In this document: one piece after another, positions 17,485 to 25,426 of the stretch
How positions within the stretch are numbered: position 1 is the stretch's first letter
Layout of the letters: the number at the start of each line of letters is the position of its first letter
DNA from: Nocardia harenae NBRC 108248
GTDB taxonomy: Bacteria; Actinomycetota; Actinomycetes; Mycobacteriales; Mycobacteriaceae
Assembly (NCBI RefSeq): GCF_001612885.1
Contig: NZ_BDBH01000007.1
Span: forward strand, 62,001-126,000
Length of the DNA stretch: 64,000 nucleotides
Direction: 5' to 3'
Notes under the pieces: generated by a model
Told to the model about the DNA's origin: nothing
Database searches by the model: none
Seen by the model: the letters and a program-made list of their open reading frames with translations, nothing else
Made by a program: the position numbers and the translations under genes

Positions 17485-18660
17485 ATGAAACGACGGGTGA
17501 TCGGCTCGGCCGTCATGATGATGGCCGCGATCGTGGCGGTGGGGTTCACCGGGATAGCGCAGGCGGAGCCGGTTTCGGCGGATGAGCAGGCGCTGGCCGA
17601 TTACATCGCGGCGGGTCGCACGGTGGCGGATTCGGGGAGTTCGTCGGGCTCGGCGTGCGATTCCGGCAGCGGCGCCGGGTCGGGGAACGGCTCGGGTGAC
17701 TGCTACGGCGGGTCCGGGTCCAGCTCCGGTTTGTCCGGCGGGTATGCCAGTGACACGGTGGGTTTCGGCCCGGAGCAGTCGTCGTGGGTGGCGGCGTTCG
17801 GGTACGGGCTCGGCAACCCCGACGTCGCCCCGCCGGGAACCAACGACTGGAACTGCAAGCCGACCGCGGAGCACCCCAAGCCGGTGGTGCTGGTGCACGG
17901 GACGTGGATGAACGCCTACAACGGCTTCGCCTACATGTCCAAGCCGATCACCGACGCCGGGTTCTGCACGTTCACCTTCAACTACGGCCGGTCCAACCTG
18001 CTCCAGGGCGGCGGCCTCGGCACGGTGCTGCCCGGGACGATGGGGACCGGCTACATTCAGGATTCGGCCAAGCAGCTGGCGACCTTCGTGGATCGGGTAC
18101 TGGCCGCGACCGGGTCGGACGAGGTCGATCTGGTGGCCCATTCCCAGGGCGGGCCGATGGCGAGCTGGTACACCAAGTTCGAGGGCGGCGCGGCCAAGGT
18201 CGACAAGCTGGTCACCTTCGGCGCGACCCACCACGGAACGAGCTTGCTCGGGATCGGCGCGCTGGGCCGGGCGATCAACAACCTCGGGATCGACATCCTC
18301 GGGTTCATCGAGATCTTCGTCGGCCACGCCGGCATCCAGCAGACCGTCGGCTCGGACTTCGTGAACCGGCTCAATGCCGGCGGTGACACCGTGGCCGGGG
18401 TGGACTACACCGTGGTCGGCACCCGCTACGACGAGATCACCAACCCCTACGACCTGACCTTCCTGCAGGCAGGGCCGGACGCGACGGTCCGCAACATCAC
18501 CCTGCAGGACGGCTGCGAGGAGGACGTTTCCGACCACCTGACGATCATGTACTCCCCACGGGCCCTGTCGATCACGCTGAACGCGCTGGATCCGCAGGCG
18601 CACCCGAACCTGGTGTGCACCTTCAACCCGTGGCTGATCGGCGGTGGCGGCAAGCTCTGA
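17485..18660 (+). CDS. Secreted triacylglycerol lipase / esterase (lipase class 2-like)
   Basis: A 391-residue exported alpha/beta hydrolase. Residues 1-27 form a Sec signal peptide (MKRRVIGSAV..., cleavage after AQA27). Residues 50-90 are a Ser/Gly-rich linker with two Cys. The catalytic domain has the oxyanion strand VVLVHGTW (134-141), the nucleophile motif AHSQG (Ser220; Ala replaces the usual first Gly, as in Bacillus LipA-type enzymes) and the late DHLTIMYSP with the probable catalytic His. It likely hydrolyses esters of fatty acids outside the cell or in the envelope. The ATG at 17485 has AGAAAGG upstream and gives a proper signal peptide. A long hairpin follows the stop. Confidence 0.88.
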   Translation: MKRRVIGSAVMMMAAIVAVGFTGIAQAEPVSADEQALADYIAAGRTVADSGSSSGSACDSGSGAGSGNGSGDCYGGSGSSSGLSGGYASDTVGFGPEQSSWVAAFGYGLGNPDVAPPGTNDWNCKPTAEHPKPVVLVHGTWMNAYNGFAYMSKPITDAGFCTFTFNYGRSNLLQGGGLGTVLPGTMGTGYIQDSAKQLATFVDRVLAATGSDEVDLVAHSQGGPMASWYTKFEGGAAKVDKLVTFGATHHGTSLLGIGALGRAINNLGIDILGFIEIFVGHAGIQQTVGSDFVNRLNAGGDTVAGVDYTVVGTRYDEITNPYDLTFLQAGPDATVRNITLQDGCEEDVSDHLTIMYSPRALSITLNALDPQAHPNLVCTFNPWLIGGGGKL

Positions 18661-18671
18661 CCCGCCGGAGA

Positions 18672-18707
18672 CGACGAAGGAGCCCGTGGCCACGGGCTCC
18701 TTCGTCG
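18672..18707. terminator. Bidirectional terminator (18-bp perfect dyad)
   Basis: A perfect inverted repeat in which CGACGAAGGAGCCCGTGG is followed at once by its reverse complement, placed exactly between the lipase stop and the convergent sigma factor stop. A hairpin this long between two gene ends is best read as a terminator working in both directions. Confidence 0.8.
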
Positions 18708-18711
18708 GGCG

Positions 18712-19539
18712 TCAGGCCACGGCGGGCTCGGACAATGCCTGCTCGCGCAGCTTCGCCAGCACCCGGGTGAGGATCCGCGACACCTGCATCTGCGAGATGC
18801 CGAGCCGCTTGGCGATCTCCGACTGGGTGAGGTTGTCGCCGAAGCGCCACATCAGCACCTGGCGGTCGCGCTCGGGCAGCGCGGCAAGCAGCGGGCCGAC
18901 GGTGATGGCGTCCTCCAGCAGGTTGTAGCCGGGGTCGGGGGCGGCGAAGGCGTCCAGCGCCGAGGAGGTGCCGGAGTCCTCGTCGCCGCCGCGCGGCTGC
19001 TCGATGGGCTCGGCGGCGTAGCCGTTGCGGGCGATCAGCGCCTGGGTGACCTCGACCAGATCGACGTCGAGGTGCGCGGCGATCTCGCGCGCGGTCGGCA
19101 TCCGGTGCAGCCGGTGCGAGAGCACCTCGATGGCCGGGGCCAGCCGCTGCTGCAGCTCCTTGGTGGCGCGCGGAACCCGGACCGCCCAGGTGCGGTCGCG
19201 GAAGTGCCTGCGCACCTCGCCCATGATGGTCGGCACCGCGAACCCGACGAACGAGGCGCCCACCGTGACGTCGAAGCGGTCCACGGCCTGTACCAGCCCG
19301 ACCATCGCGACCTGCACCAGGTCGTCCGCGTTCTCGCCGCGGCCCGCGAACTTCATCGCGATGTGCTCGGCCAGCGGCAGCGCCGCGGTGATGATGTCCT
19401 CGCGCAGCCGTGCCCTGGCCGGATCGGCCTGGTCCAGCGCCGCTAGTTCGGTGAAGCGGGGCTCGAGGTTCTCGTAGCCGCCGCCTTTGCCGGCACGGCG
19501 GGCGACATCGCGGTAGGCGGTCATCGTCGTCGAGTTCAT
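18712..19539 (-). CDS. SigF-family (SigB/F/G) RNA polymerase sigma factor
   Basis: A 275-residue group 3 sigma factor. Region 2 is visible as LPLAEHIAMKFAGRGENADDLVQVAMVGLVQAVDRFD, with VGASFVGFAVPTIMGEVRRHFRDRTWAVRVPR leading to region 3, and region 4 as LPERDRQVLMWRFGDNLTQSEIAKRLGISQMQVSRILTR, the -35-binding helix-turn-helix. These match the stress-response SigF/SigB type rather than ECF factors. The ATG at 19539 follows GAAGAGG. No RsbW/UsfX anti-sigma gene lies upstream; instead a divergent transporter does. A SigF-like promoter 47-71 bases upstream of the start suggests the gene is under its own control. Confidence 0.92.
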   Translation of the reverse strand: MNSTTMTAYRDVARRAGKGGGYENLEPRFTELAALDQADPARARLREDIITAALPLAEHIAMKFAGRGENADDLVQVAMVGLVQAVDRFDVTVGASFVGFAVPTIMGEVRRHFRDRTWAVRVPRATKELQQRLAPAIEVLSHRLHRMPTAREIAAHLDVDLVEVTQALIARNGYAAEPIEQPRGGDEDSGTSSALDAFAAPDPGYNLLEDAITVGPLLAALPERDRQVLMWRFGDNLTQSEIAKRLGISQMQVSRILTRVLAKLREQALSEPAVA

Positions 19540-19585
19540 CGGGTACCTCTTCCGGCCTGACAGGGCGAACGCACGTCCTAGCTGG

Positions 19586-19610
19586 TACCCGGACCCTTTG
19601 CGCGCAAACC
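19586..19610 (-). promoter_or_regulatory. SigF-type promoter, GGTTT-N15-GGGTA
   Basis: On the minus strand GGTTT (plus positions 19606-19610) and GGGTA (19586-19590) are separated by 15 bases. This fits the GGTTT/GGGTA consensus known for mycobacterial SigF and other SigB-type factors. It lies 47 bases upstream of the sigma factor start and reads toward it, which suggests positive autoregulation. Confidence 0.65.
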
Positions 19611-19742
19611 GCTTCGGGGCCGAAATTTCGGCCACCCCCGCTACGCAGGCACGCGGCAAATCGGACACCGGCCGGGGTCCGCGCCGCGCTCGACCGGGCC
19701 CCCGGCATACTCCGGGGAAAATCCGGCCCGATTGGAGCAGGC

Positions 19743-21260
19743 ATGAGCACCTCCGCCGCCGCACCCACCGAGAAGCTCGACCGCGGTGTGATCGTCACCG
19801 GGCTGGTGATCGTCTCCGGGATGATCATGGTGGTGCTCGACACCACGATCGTGAACGTGGCACTCGACTCGCTGAGCACCGAGCTCGGCGCCCCGCTCTC
19901 CACCACCCAGTGGGTGGTCACCGGCTACCTGCTCGCGGTCGCGCTGGTCATCCCGCTGGCCGGCTGGGCCATGGACCGCTTCGGCCCCAAGCCGACCTGG
20001 CTCACCGCGGTCTCGCTCTTCGTGCTCGGCTCCGCGCTCTGCGCCACCGCCTGGTCGGTCGAGAGCCTGGTCGTCTTTCGGGTGCTGCAGGGGCTCGGCG
20101 GCGGCATGCTGCTCCCCGCCGGGCAGGCCATCATCGCCAGGGCGGCCGGGCCGAACCGGCTCGGCCGGGCCATGAGCATCATCGGCGTCCCCATGCTGCT
20201 CGGCCCGGTCCTCGGCCCCGTGCTCGGCGGGCTGCTCGTGGAGTACACCGGCTGGCACTGGATCTTCCTGGTGAACGTGCCGGTCGGCGCGCTCGCCATC
20301 GCGCTCGCGGTGTGGAAGCTACCCGCCGAAGACCCGCTGGCCGACCCGGGCAAGCTCGACCTGCGCGGGCTGGTGCTGCTCTCCGGCAGCCTGGTCTGCC
20401 TGCTCTACGGCCTCTCCGAGGCGGCGTCGCAGGGCGGGTTCGGCGAGTGGGGCGTGCTCGGCTGGCTGCTCGCGGGCGCGATCGGCCTCGCGCTCTACAC
20501 CTGGCACAGCCTGAACCGCGGCTCCGCCTCCATCGTCGACGTCCGGCTGCTCGGCAACCGGCTCTTCGCGGGCGCGACCATCGCGGTGTTCCTGGTGGCG
20601 ATCGGGCTCTTCGGCGGCATGCTGCTGCTGCCGCTCTACTACCAGACCGTGCGCGGCGAGGGCGCGCTCGGCGCCGGGCTGCTGCTCGCTCCGCAAGGGC
20701 TGGGCGCCATCGTGGCCATGGTGGTCGGCGGCAGGCTGGTGGACCGGATCGGCGCGGGCTACGTGGTGCCGGTCGGCGTGCTGCTCGCGCTCATCGGCAC
20801 CTTCCCGTTCACCCAGGTCGGCACCGGCACCTCCTACCTCTGGCTGAGCCTGGCGCTGTTCGTGCGCGGCATGGGGCTCGGCTCGGTCATGATGCCGACC
20901 ATGGCCGCCGCCTACTCCGGCCTGGACCGCGACATGGTCTCCAGGGCCGCGCCGACGCTCTCCGCCATCCAGCAGGTCGGCGCCTCGCTCGGCAGCGCCC
21001 TGCTGGTGACCGCGCTGACCCAGCACCTCACCGACCAGCTGAACTCGAAGGGGCTCAGCGCGGCAGGCGGCGGCGCCGACCAGATCAGCACGCTGCCGCC
21101 GGAGGCGCTGCCCATCGTCGGCCCGCTGCTGGCGAATGCCTTCGGCTTCGCCTTCTGGGTCGCCTTCGGGCTGACCGCGGTGATCATCCTGCCCGCGCTC
21201 TTCCTGCCAAGGCACCGCACCAAGGCGCCGGACGAGTCCGCGGTGGCCGCGGGCATCTAG
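19743..21260 (+). CDS. MFS transporter, DHA2 family (EmrB-like)
   Basis: A 505-residue 14-helix exporter. Motifs are VLDTTIVNVALDSLS (D1), AGWAMDRFGPKPTWL (motif A), FRVLQGLGGGMLLPAGQAII (motif B) and MLLGPVLGPVLGGLLVEYTGWHWIFLVNVPVG (motif C, antiporter signature). It should export drugs or lipophilic metabolites in exchange for protons. The ATG at 19743 is supported by TTGGAGCAGGC directly upstream. It is distinct from the other DHA2-type gene at 9.5 kb, with low identity outside the motifs. The gene is divergent from the sigma factor, and the shared spacer of 203 bp carries the SigF-like promoter for the other direction. The substrate is unknown. Confidence 0.92.
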   Translation: MSTSAAAPTEKLDRGVIVTGLVIVSGMIMVVLDTTIVNVALDSLSTELGAPLSTTQWVVTGYLLAVALVIPLAGWAMDRFGPKPTWLTAVSLFVLGSALCATAWSVESLVVFRVLQGLGGGMLLPAGQAIIARAAGPNRLGRAMSIIGVPMLLGPVLGPVLGGLLVEYTGWHWIFLVNVPVGALAIALAVWKLPAEDPLADPGKLDLRGLVLLSGSLVCLLYGLSEAASQGGFGEWGVLGWLLAGAIGLALYTWHSLNRGSASIVDVRLLGNRLFAGATIAVFLVAIGLFGGMLLLPLYYQTVRGEGALGAGLLLAPQGLGAIVAMVVGGRLVDRIGAGYVVPVGVLLALIGTFPFTQVGTGTSYLWLSLALFVRGMGLGSVMMPTMAAAYSGLDRDMVSRAAPTLSAIQQVGASLGSALLVTALTQHLTDQLNSKGLSAAGGGADQISTLPPEALPIVGPLLANAFGFAFWVAFGLTAVIILPALFLPRHRTKAPDESAVAAGI

Positions 21261-21369
21261 GCGCGCGCTCGGTTGATCGGAACCGGTGCGTAGCCTCCGC
21301 GTGCCCGGCTACCGTTGTCGGCGGCGAAATCGCCGCGGCCGCGGCGGTACCGGGACGTGCGGGGGGTCG

Positions 21370-21900
21370 ATGGGGGAGCCGCAGCAGTGGATCGTGCCGG
21401 TGACGGCGGCTCTGGTCGCGGTCTCGGCGTCGGCGCTGGCCTGTCGGCACCCGTGTGCGGGGCGCGGGCGGATCGCGCACGGGGTGCTGTGCCTGGCCAT
21501 GCTGGCCATGCTGCTCCCCGCCTACGACCCGCTGGGGCCGCTGCCATGGGCGCTCGCGCTCGGCGGGGTAGGGCTGTGGCTGGCCGACACCCCTGTTCCG
21601 CTCGCGCTCCGGCTCCCGGTGATCGCGGATGTGCTGGTCATGGCGGTGCTGCTGCTGGCAATGCCCGGCGTCGACGGCGCGGTGGCGACGCCGGGCGCGG
21701 CGCACCGGCACGGTGGCGGCGCGGGGCCGGGCTGGCTCTCGCTGCCCCTGCTGGCGCTGGGGGTGTGGGGCTGGGTGCGGGTGCGGGTGTGGTGGGCAGG
21801 GCGCGGCGTGCGCGAGCCCGCCCGGTCCGTCACCGGCACCGTCGCCCATCTCTCGATGACCGCCGCCATGCCGCTCATGGGGCTGGGCCACCTGCTGTGA
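21370..21900 (+). CDS. DUF5134-like membrane protein
   Basis: A 176-residue hydrophobic protein with about five membrane segments (residues 5-22, 35-52, 56-70, 78-95 and 120-140). Its conserved-looking features are the short His-rich loop (AHRHGG) and a C-terminal HLSMTAAMPLMGLGHLL, where histidines could bind metal. These fit actinobacterial DUF5134 proteins, whose function is unknown. The start at 21370 is chosen because the earlier frame is Arg-rich and unlike a membrane protein N-terminus; the ribosome site is weak. The stop is one base from the stop of the convergent DUF732 gene. Confidence 0.7.
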   Translation: MGEPQQWIVPVTAALVAVSASALACRHPCAGRGRIAHGVLCLAMLAMLLPAYDPLGPLPWALALGGVGLWLADTPVPLALRLPVIADVLVMAVLLLAMPGVDGAVATPGAAHRHGGGAGPGWLSLPLLALGVWGWVRVRVWWAGRGVREPARSVTGTVAHLSMTAAMPLMGLGHLL

Positions 21901-21901
21901 A

Positions 21902-22228
21902 TCAGCCGGCGAAGTCCGGGCACAGATTGGTCGTCGCGGCGCTGACGAAGAGCGTGCCCTGATCGAAGTGGTAGGTCTGCTCGACCGAGGAGATCTCGTC
22001 CAGCACCGAGGTGCCACCGCGCAGATGGCCGCAGGTGATGTATCCCGCCTCGACCATCTCGGGCGCGGTCCGGCCCGGCAGGGTGGCATTGGTCAGCCCG
22101 ATCTGCTCGAGGAACGAGGCCTCGGCGCCGGGGTCGGCCAGCGCGGTGGCGCCTGCGCCGGCGAGCGCGGTGAAGGCGAGTGCGGTGGCGATGGCGAAGG
22201 TGCGGAGGTGGTTGCGGGCGGTTCCCAT
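21902..22228 (-). CDS. DUF732 family secreted protein
   Basis: A 108-residue exported protein. A Sec signal peptide covers residues 1-31 (cleavage after ALA in TALADPG). The mature part reads ASFLEQIGLTNATLPGRTAPEMVEAGYITCGHLRGG and ends with a Cys in NLCPDF, the layout of DUF732: a short helical domain with one conserved Cys pair, found almost only in mycobacteria and nocardiae. Its role is unknown. GAGGAAAG precedes the ATG at 22228. It faces the DUF5134-like gene tail to tail. Confidence 0.85.
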   Translation of the reverse strand: MGTARNHLRTFAIATALAFTALAGAGATALADPGAEASFLEQIGLTNATLPGRTAPEMVEAGYITCGHLRGGTSVLDEISSVEQTYHFDQGTLFVSAATTNLCPDFAG

Positions 22229-22356
22229 GGTGGCTTTCCTCGATCCGGGCGGTGTGGTCGCTGTGTGATAACCATGATTCCGCCGCCGGGACCTCCGCAG
22301 AACCCACCCCAGGGATGGAACCGCGCACCCCGCGGGTGCGGAGGTGAACTCCGCGC

Positions 22357-22668
22357 TCAACTCGCGGCCGCCAGCACCTTCCACACCTTCCTCGACCGCG
22401 TCCGCCCCTGCGGGACAGCGCAACCGAGCCGCCGCCGCGCCTCGTGGACACTGATCCGCAGCAGATCGGTCAGCAGCTCGGCGGTGTCCCGGTAGCCGGT
22501 GTCCGCGGCGAGCCCGCGCCGCTCGGCTTCGGCGACGGCCGCGCGCATGGCGGCATCGAGCTGCCGCCTGCGGCGCTCGGTCTCGACGAGGGTGCGCAGC
22601 AGGTCGGCATCGGCGAGTTCCGGCCAGCCGCGCACCGGGGGGCGGGGTGCGGTCGCTCGTGTGGTCAC
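22357..22668 (-). pseudogene. Truncated DUF222/13E12-repeat family protein
   Basis: The 103-residue product matches only the N-terminus of DUF222/HNH (13E12 repeat) proteins: ELADADLLRTLVETERRRRQLDAAMRAAVAEAERRGLA, then YRDTAELLTDLLRISVHEARRRL. Full-length members run to about 400-480 residues with a C-terminal HNH nuclease. Here the frame ends in an unrelated tail (TRSRKVWKVLAAAS), and the next 128 bp lead straight into a secreted-protein gene, so the rest was deleted. It starts at a GTG and lies just downstream of an SOS box, as is known for mycobacterial 13E12 genes. It may still be expressed after DNA damage, but nuclease function must be gone. Confidence 0.65.
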
Positions 22669-22690
22669 CCGAGCAGGCTACCGCACCATA

Positions 22691-22704
22691 GAACATATGT
22701 TCGA
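22691..22704 (-). promoter_or_regulatory. LexA (SOS) box
   Basis: GAACATATGTTCGA, with a perfect GAAC-N4-GTTC core. The mycobacterial SOS box is TCGAAC-N4-GTTCGA; the right half is complete and the left half has AG for CG. It is centred about 30 bases upstream of the truncated DUF222 gene start, the position expected for LexA repression. Confidence 0.7.
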
Positions 22705-22713
22705 GTGATCCCG

Positions 22714-24471
22714 TCAGAGTGTTCGCTTCAGGCCCACGTGGTTGTTGTCGTACCCGAGCCGCGAGTAGAAGGTGTGCGCCCGCTCGCGCACCCGGTCGGT
22801 GGTGATCTGGGCCAGCGTGGCGCCGCGATGCCTGCCGTGGTCGTGCGCCCACTCCAGCATGGCGGTGCCGATGCCGCGGGAGCGCTCCGCCGGTGCCACC
22901 CGCACGCCCTCGATCTGCAACCGCGCGGTGCCGCCGCGGGAGAGCCCGGCGATGATGGTGAGCTGCATGGTGCCGACGATGCGGTCGCGCTCGTCCCGCA
23001 CCACGGCCAGGTAGTGCGCGGGGTCGCCGGTGATGGCGTCGAACGCCTCCTCGTACCTGGCGATCTCGGCACTCTCCCGGTCGCGGGCGATCTCGTCGGA
23101 GAGCAGCGCGACCAGCACGGGCACATCTCCGCGGGTGGCCCGCAGCACTCGGTAGCTCCGGTCACCGACGCGCAGCAGGCTGCCGACCGCCGCGAGCGCG
23201 CGCAGCCGGGCGATCAGCGTGTCCAGCCAGCCGCCGACGTGCCGCCTGGCCTCCGGGGTGTCCGGGTACCGGCAGCGCAGGTGCAGCCCGGTTTCGTCGA
23301 GGACGAACCAGAGCATCACGCCGTCGGTGCGGATCGTCGCGCCGACGTACTGCGCCTCCAGCCCGGTCGCGTCCACCCGCACCGGCAATCGGCGCAGGTC
23401 GAGCCAGGAGATCGCGAACATGCCCGGCGCCTCCGGCATCCCGCCCCACGGCCGCAGGATGTCCGCGAGCGGCCAGGAGCCCATCCGGACGGCCTCCTGC
23501 ACCGCCGCCGCGGCGGCGCCGGGATCCGGGTCGGCCGACTCCAGCAGGGAGTTGGTGATGAACCAGCCGACCGAGTCGTGCCAGGTGGCCTCGTACCGGC
23601 TGTGCACCGGGAACACCGCGCGCAGCGGGGCGCCCGCCAGCTCGCGCGTCACCTCGGTCATGGCCGCCACCACCAGCGCCAGGGTCGAGACCGCCGCGTC
23701 CCTGGCGCGGGCGGCGAGGGCGGCGCTGTCGTCGACGTCCAGGACATCGCGCACCTCGACGCGCTCCTCCCGCGGCGCCGCCGCGCCGAGCGGCAGCGGG
23801 AACCGCGGCATCACATCGCCGCTGCCCGCCAGCACCTCGGCCCAGCGGCGGTGCACCTCGGCGGGGGCAGGCGGGCGGGCGCGCAGCGCGCGGGTGTGCT
23901 CGGCGAAGGCGGGCGCGGGCGGCAGCGCGGGCGGGTCGCCGCGGCGCACCGCGGCCAGCGCGGTGAGCAGGTCGCGCGCGATCACCAGCATCGACCACAT
24001 GTCGACGTGCGCGTGGTCGGCGGCGACCACCACCGTCGGCCCCGCCGCGGTTTCCAGCACGCACAGCCGGTGCGACGGCCTGCTGTACGGCGAGCAGGCC
24101 CGGTCGAGCACGGCGCGCAGCGCGTCGTTCACCGCCTCCCCCGGCGCGATCGCGTGCTCGACCCAGCCGCCGGGGCCGATCTCGACCTCGTGCAGCCCCG
24201 GCTCTCCGTCCGCGCCCGGCACGAAGACCGAGCGCAGCGTGCCGTGCCGCGCGATCACCGCCAGCCACGCCGTGGCGAGCCGGTCGAGCGGCACCGGTGC
24301 GGAGAGCCTGCAGGACAGCGCCATCCACGAGCCGGCGCGGTCGCCCGCGCCGACATGCCGCCGCTGGTCGAAGGAGATGGGGAGCGAGGCGCCCGGCGGG
24401 CCCGCGATAACGTCGAAGCCGAGCAGGCGGCCGAACGGCAGGCGCAGGTGCGCGACGTTGGTCAGCCGCAT
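22714..24471 (-). CDS. Condensation-domain-like acyltransferase fused to a GNAT acetyltransferase
   Basis: A 585-residue two-domain protein. Residues 30-420 follow the condensation/PapA fold of CoA- or carrier-dependent acyltransferases, with the catalytic HxxxD motif as HAHVD (His153, Asp157) in VVVAADHAHVDMWSM and a later conserved-like VGWFITN segment. Residues 437-585 are a GNAT domain, with the acetyl-CoA pyrophosphate loop ERSRGIGTAMLEWA near 530-540. The product may carry out two acyl transfers on one substrate. It has a divergent partner, an alpha/beta hydrolase, 57 bp away. No signal or membrane segment is present. Neither substrate can be guessed. The fusion is directly visible, with no stop or frame change between the domains. 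Confidence 0.75.
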   Translation of the reverse strand: MRLTNVAHLRLPFGRLLGFDVIAGPPGASLPISFDQRRHVGAGDRAGSWMALSCRLSAPVPLDRLATAWLAVIARHGTLRSVFVPGADGEPGLHEVEIGPGGWVEHAIAPGEAVNDALRAVLDRACSPYSRPSHRLCVLETAAGPTVVVAADHAHVDMWSMLVIARDLLTALAAVRRGDPPALPPAPAFAEHTRALRARPPAPAEVHRRWAEVLAGSGDVMPRFPLPLGAAAPREERVEVRDVLDVDDSAALAARARDAAVSTLALVVAAMTEVTRELAGAPLRAVFPVHSRYEATWHDSVGWFITNSLLESADPDPGAAAAAVQEAVRMGSWPLADILRPWGGMPEAPGMFAISWLDLRRLPVRVDATGLEAQYVGATIRTDGVMLWFVLDETGLHLRCRYPDTPEARRHVGGWLDTLIARLRALAAVGSLLRVGDRSYRVLRATRGDVPVLVALLSDEIARDRESAEIARYEEAFDAITGDPAHYLAVVRDERDRIVGTMQLTIIAGLSRGGTARLQIEGVRVAPAERSRGIGTAMLEWAHDHGRHRGATLAQITTDRVRERAHTFYSRLGYDNNHVGLKRTL

Positions 24472-24528
24472 GACGGTATCCTAGGCTCCTTCCGAGCGAC
24501 CACGTCTCCCCAGCATCCTGGAGCCACC

Positions 24529-25308
24529 GTGCCGACCTTCCGCGTCCCCGGCGCCGACCTCGACGTGGAGCTGAGCGACGAGGGCGGCCACCCCGTGGTC
24601 CAGCTGCACGGCCTCACCTCCAGCAGGCACCGCGACCGCCTCATGGACCTCGACCTCGGCCGCGGCCTCAGCGGCACCCGGCTGCTCCGCTACGACGCCC
24701 GCGGCCACGGCCGCTCCACCGGCCGCCCCGTCCCCGAGGACTACCGCTGGCCCGCCCTCGCCGACGACCTGCTGCGCCTGCTCGACCACTGGTTCCCCGG
24801 CGAGCGGGTACACGGCGTCGGTCCCTCCATGGGCACCGGCACCCTGCTGCACGCCGCCGTCCGCGACCCCGCCCGCTTCGCCGGTCTCACCCTGCTCGTC
24901 CCCGCGACCGCCTGGCAGACCCGCGCCGCCAAGGCCGAGATCTACCGCAAGAACGCGCGCCTCATCGAGGAGCAGGGGCTCGCCGCCTTCCTCGCCGCCG
25001 ATCTCGCCGCGCCCCGCCCGCCCGCCACCGCCGGGACGCCGGAGACCGTGCCGGATGTCACCGAGCAGCTGCTGCCCTCCCTCTTCCGGGGCGCGGCGCT
25101 GAGTGATCTGCCCGAGCCGGAGGCGATTTCGGGTATCGAGGTGCCGGTCACAGTGCTGGCCTGGATCGATGATCCCGGGCATCCGGTATCGACCGCCGAA
25201 GCGTTGGTCGAGTTGCTGCCGGATGCGACGTTGGAGGTCGCGGAGAGCCCCGCGGATCTCGCCCGGTGGCCCGGGATTCTCTGCGCGGACGTCGCGCGGC
25301 ACGGGTAG
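24529..25308 (+). CDS. Alpha/beta hydrolase
   Basis: A 259-residue cytoplasmic hydrolase. Elements are VVQLHGLTSSR (HG oxyanion), RLLRYDARGHGRSTGRP, and GVGPSMGTGTLLHAA, in which the nucleophile elbow reads GPSMG with serine in the usual place. A late Asp (WIDDPGHPV, about residue 210) provides both an acid and a possible His at the C-terminal side. The GTG at 24529 is preceded by GGAG and begins the first beta strand; the longer upstream frame is antisense to the fusion gene. The bidirectional promoter shared with the condensation/GNAT gene suggests joint regulation. The substrate is unknown. Confidence 0.85.
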   Translation: MPTFRVPGADLDVELSDEGGHPVVQLHGLTSSRHRDRLMDLDLGRGLSGTRLLRYDARGHGRSTGRPVPEDYRWPALADDLLRLLDHWFPGERVHGVGPSMGTGTLLHAAVRDPARFAGLTLLVPATAWQTRAAKAEIYRKNARLIEEQGLAAFLAADLAAPRPPATAGTPETVPDVTEQLLPSLFRGAALSDLPEPEAISGIEVPVTVLAWIDDPGHPVSTAEALVELLPDATLEVAESPADLARWPGILCADVARHG

Positions 25309-25426
25309 GGAGGTATCGCCCGCAGCCGGGGGCGTGCCTCCGGCGCCCGAAGTAGGGTGCCCCCGGGGGCCGTTGTTCCACTGAACGATGGACGTCGAAA
25401 CCGGTCTCTCCGGATAAAGTCGAGGT

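Noticed and set aside
22444-24528. Plus-strand extension of the alpha/beta hydrolase gene
   Set aside because: The first 690 codons lie opposite the condensation/GNAT gene; hydrolase similarity starts at the GTG at 24529 with its own ribosome site.
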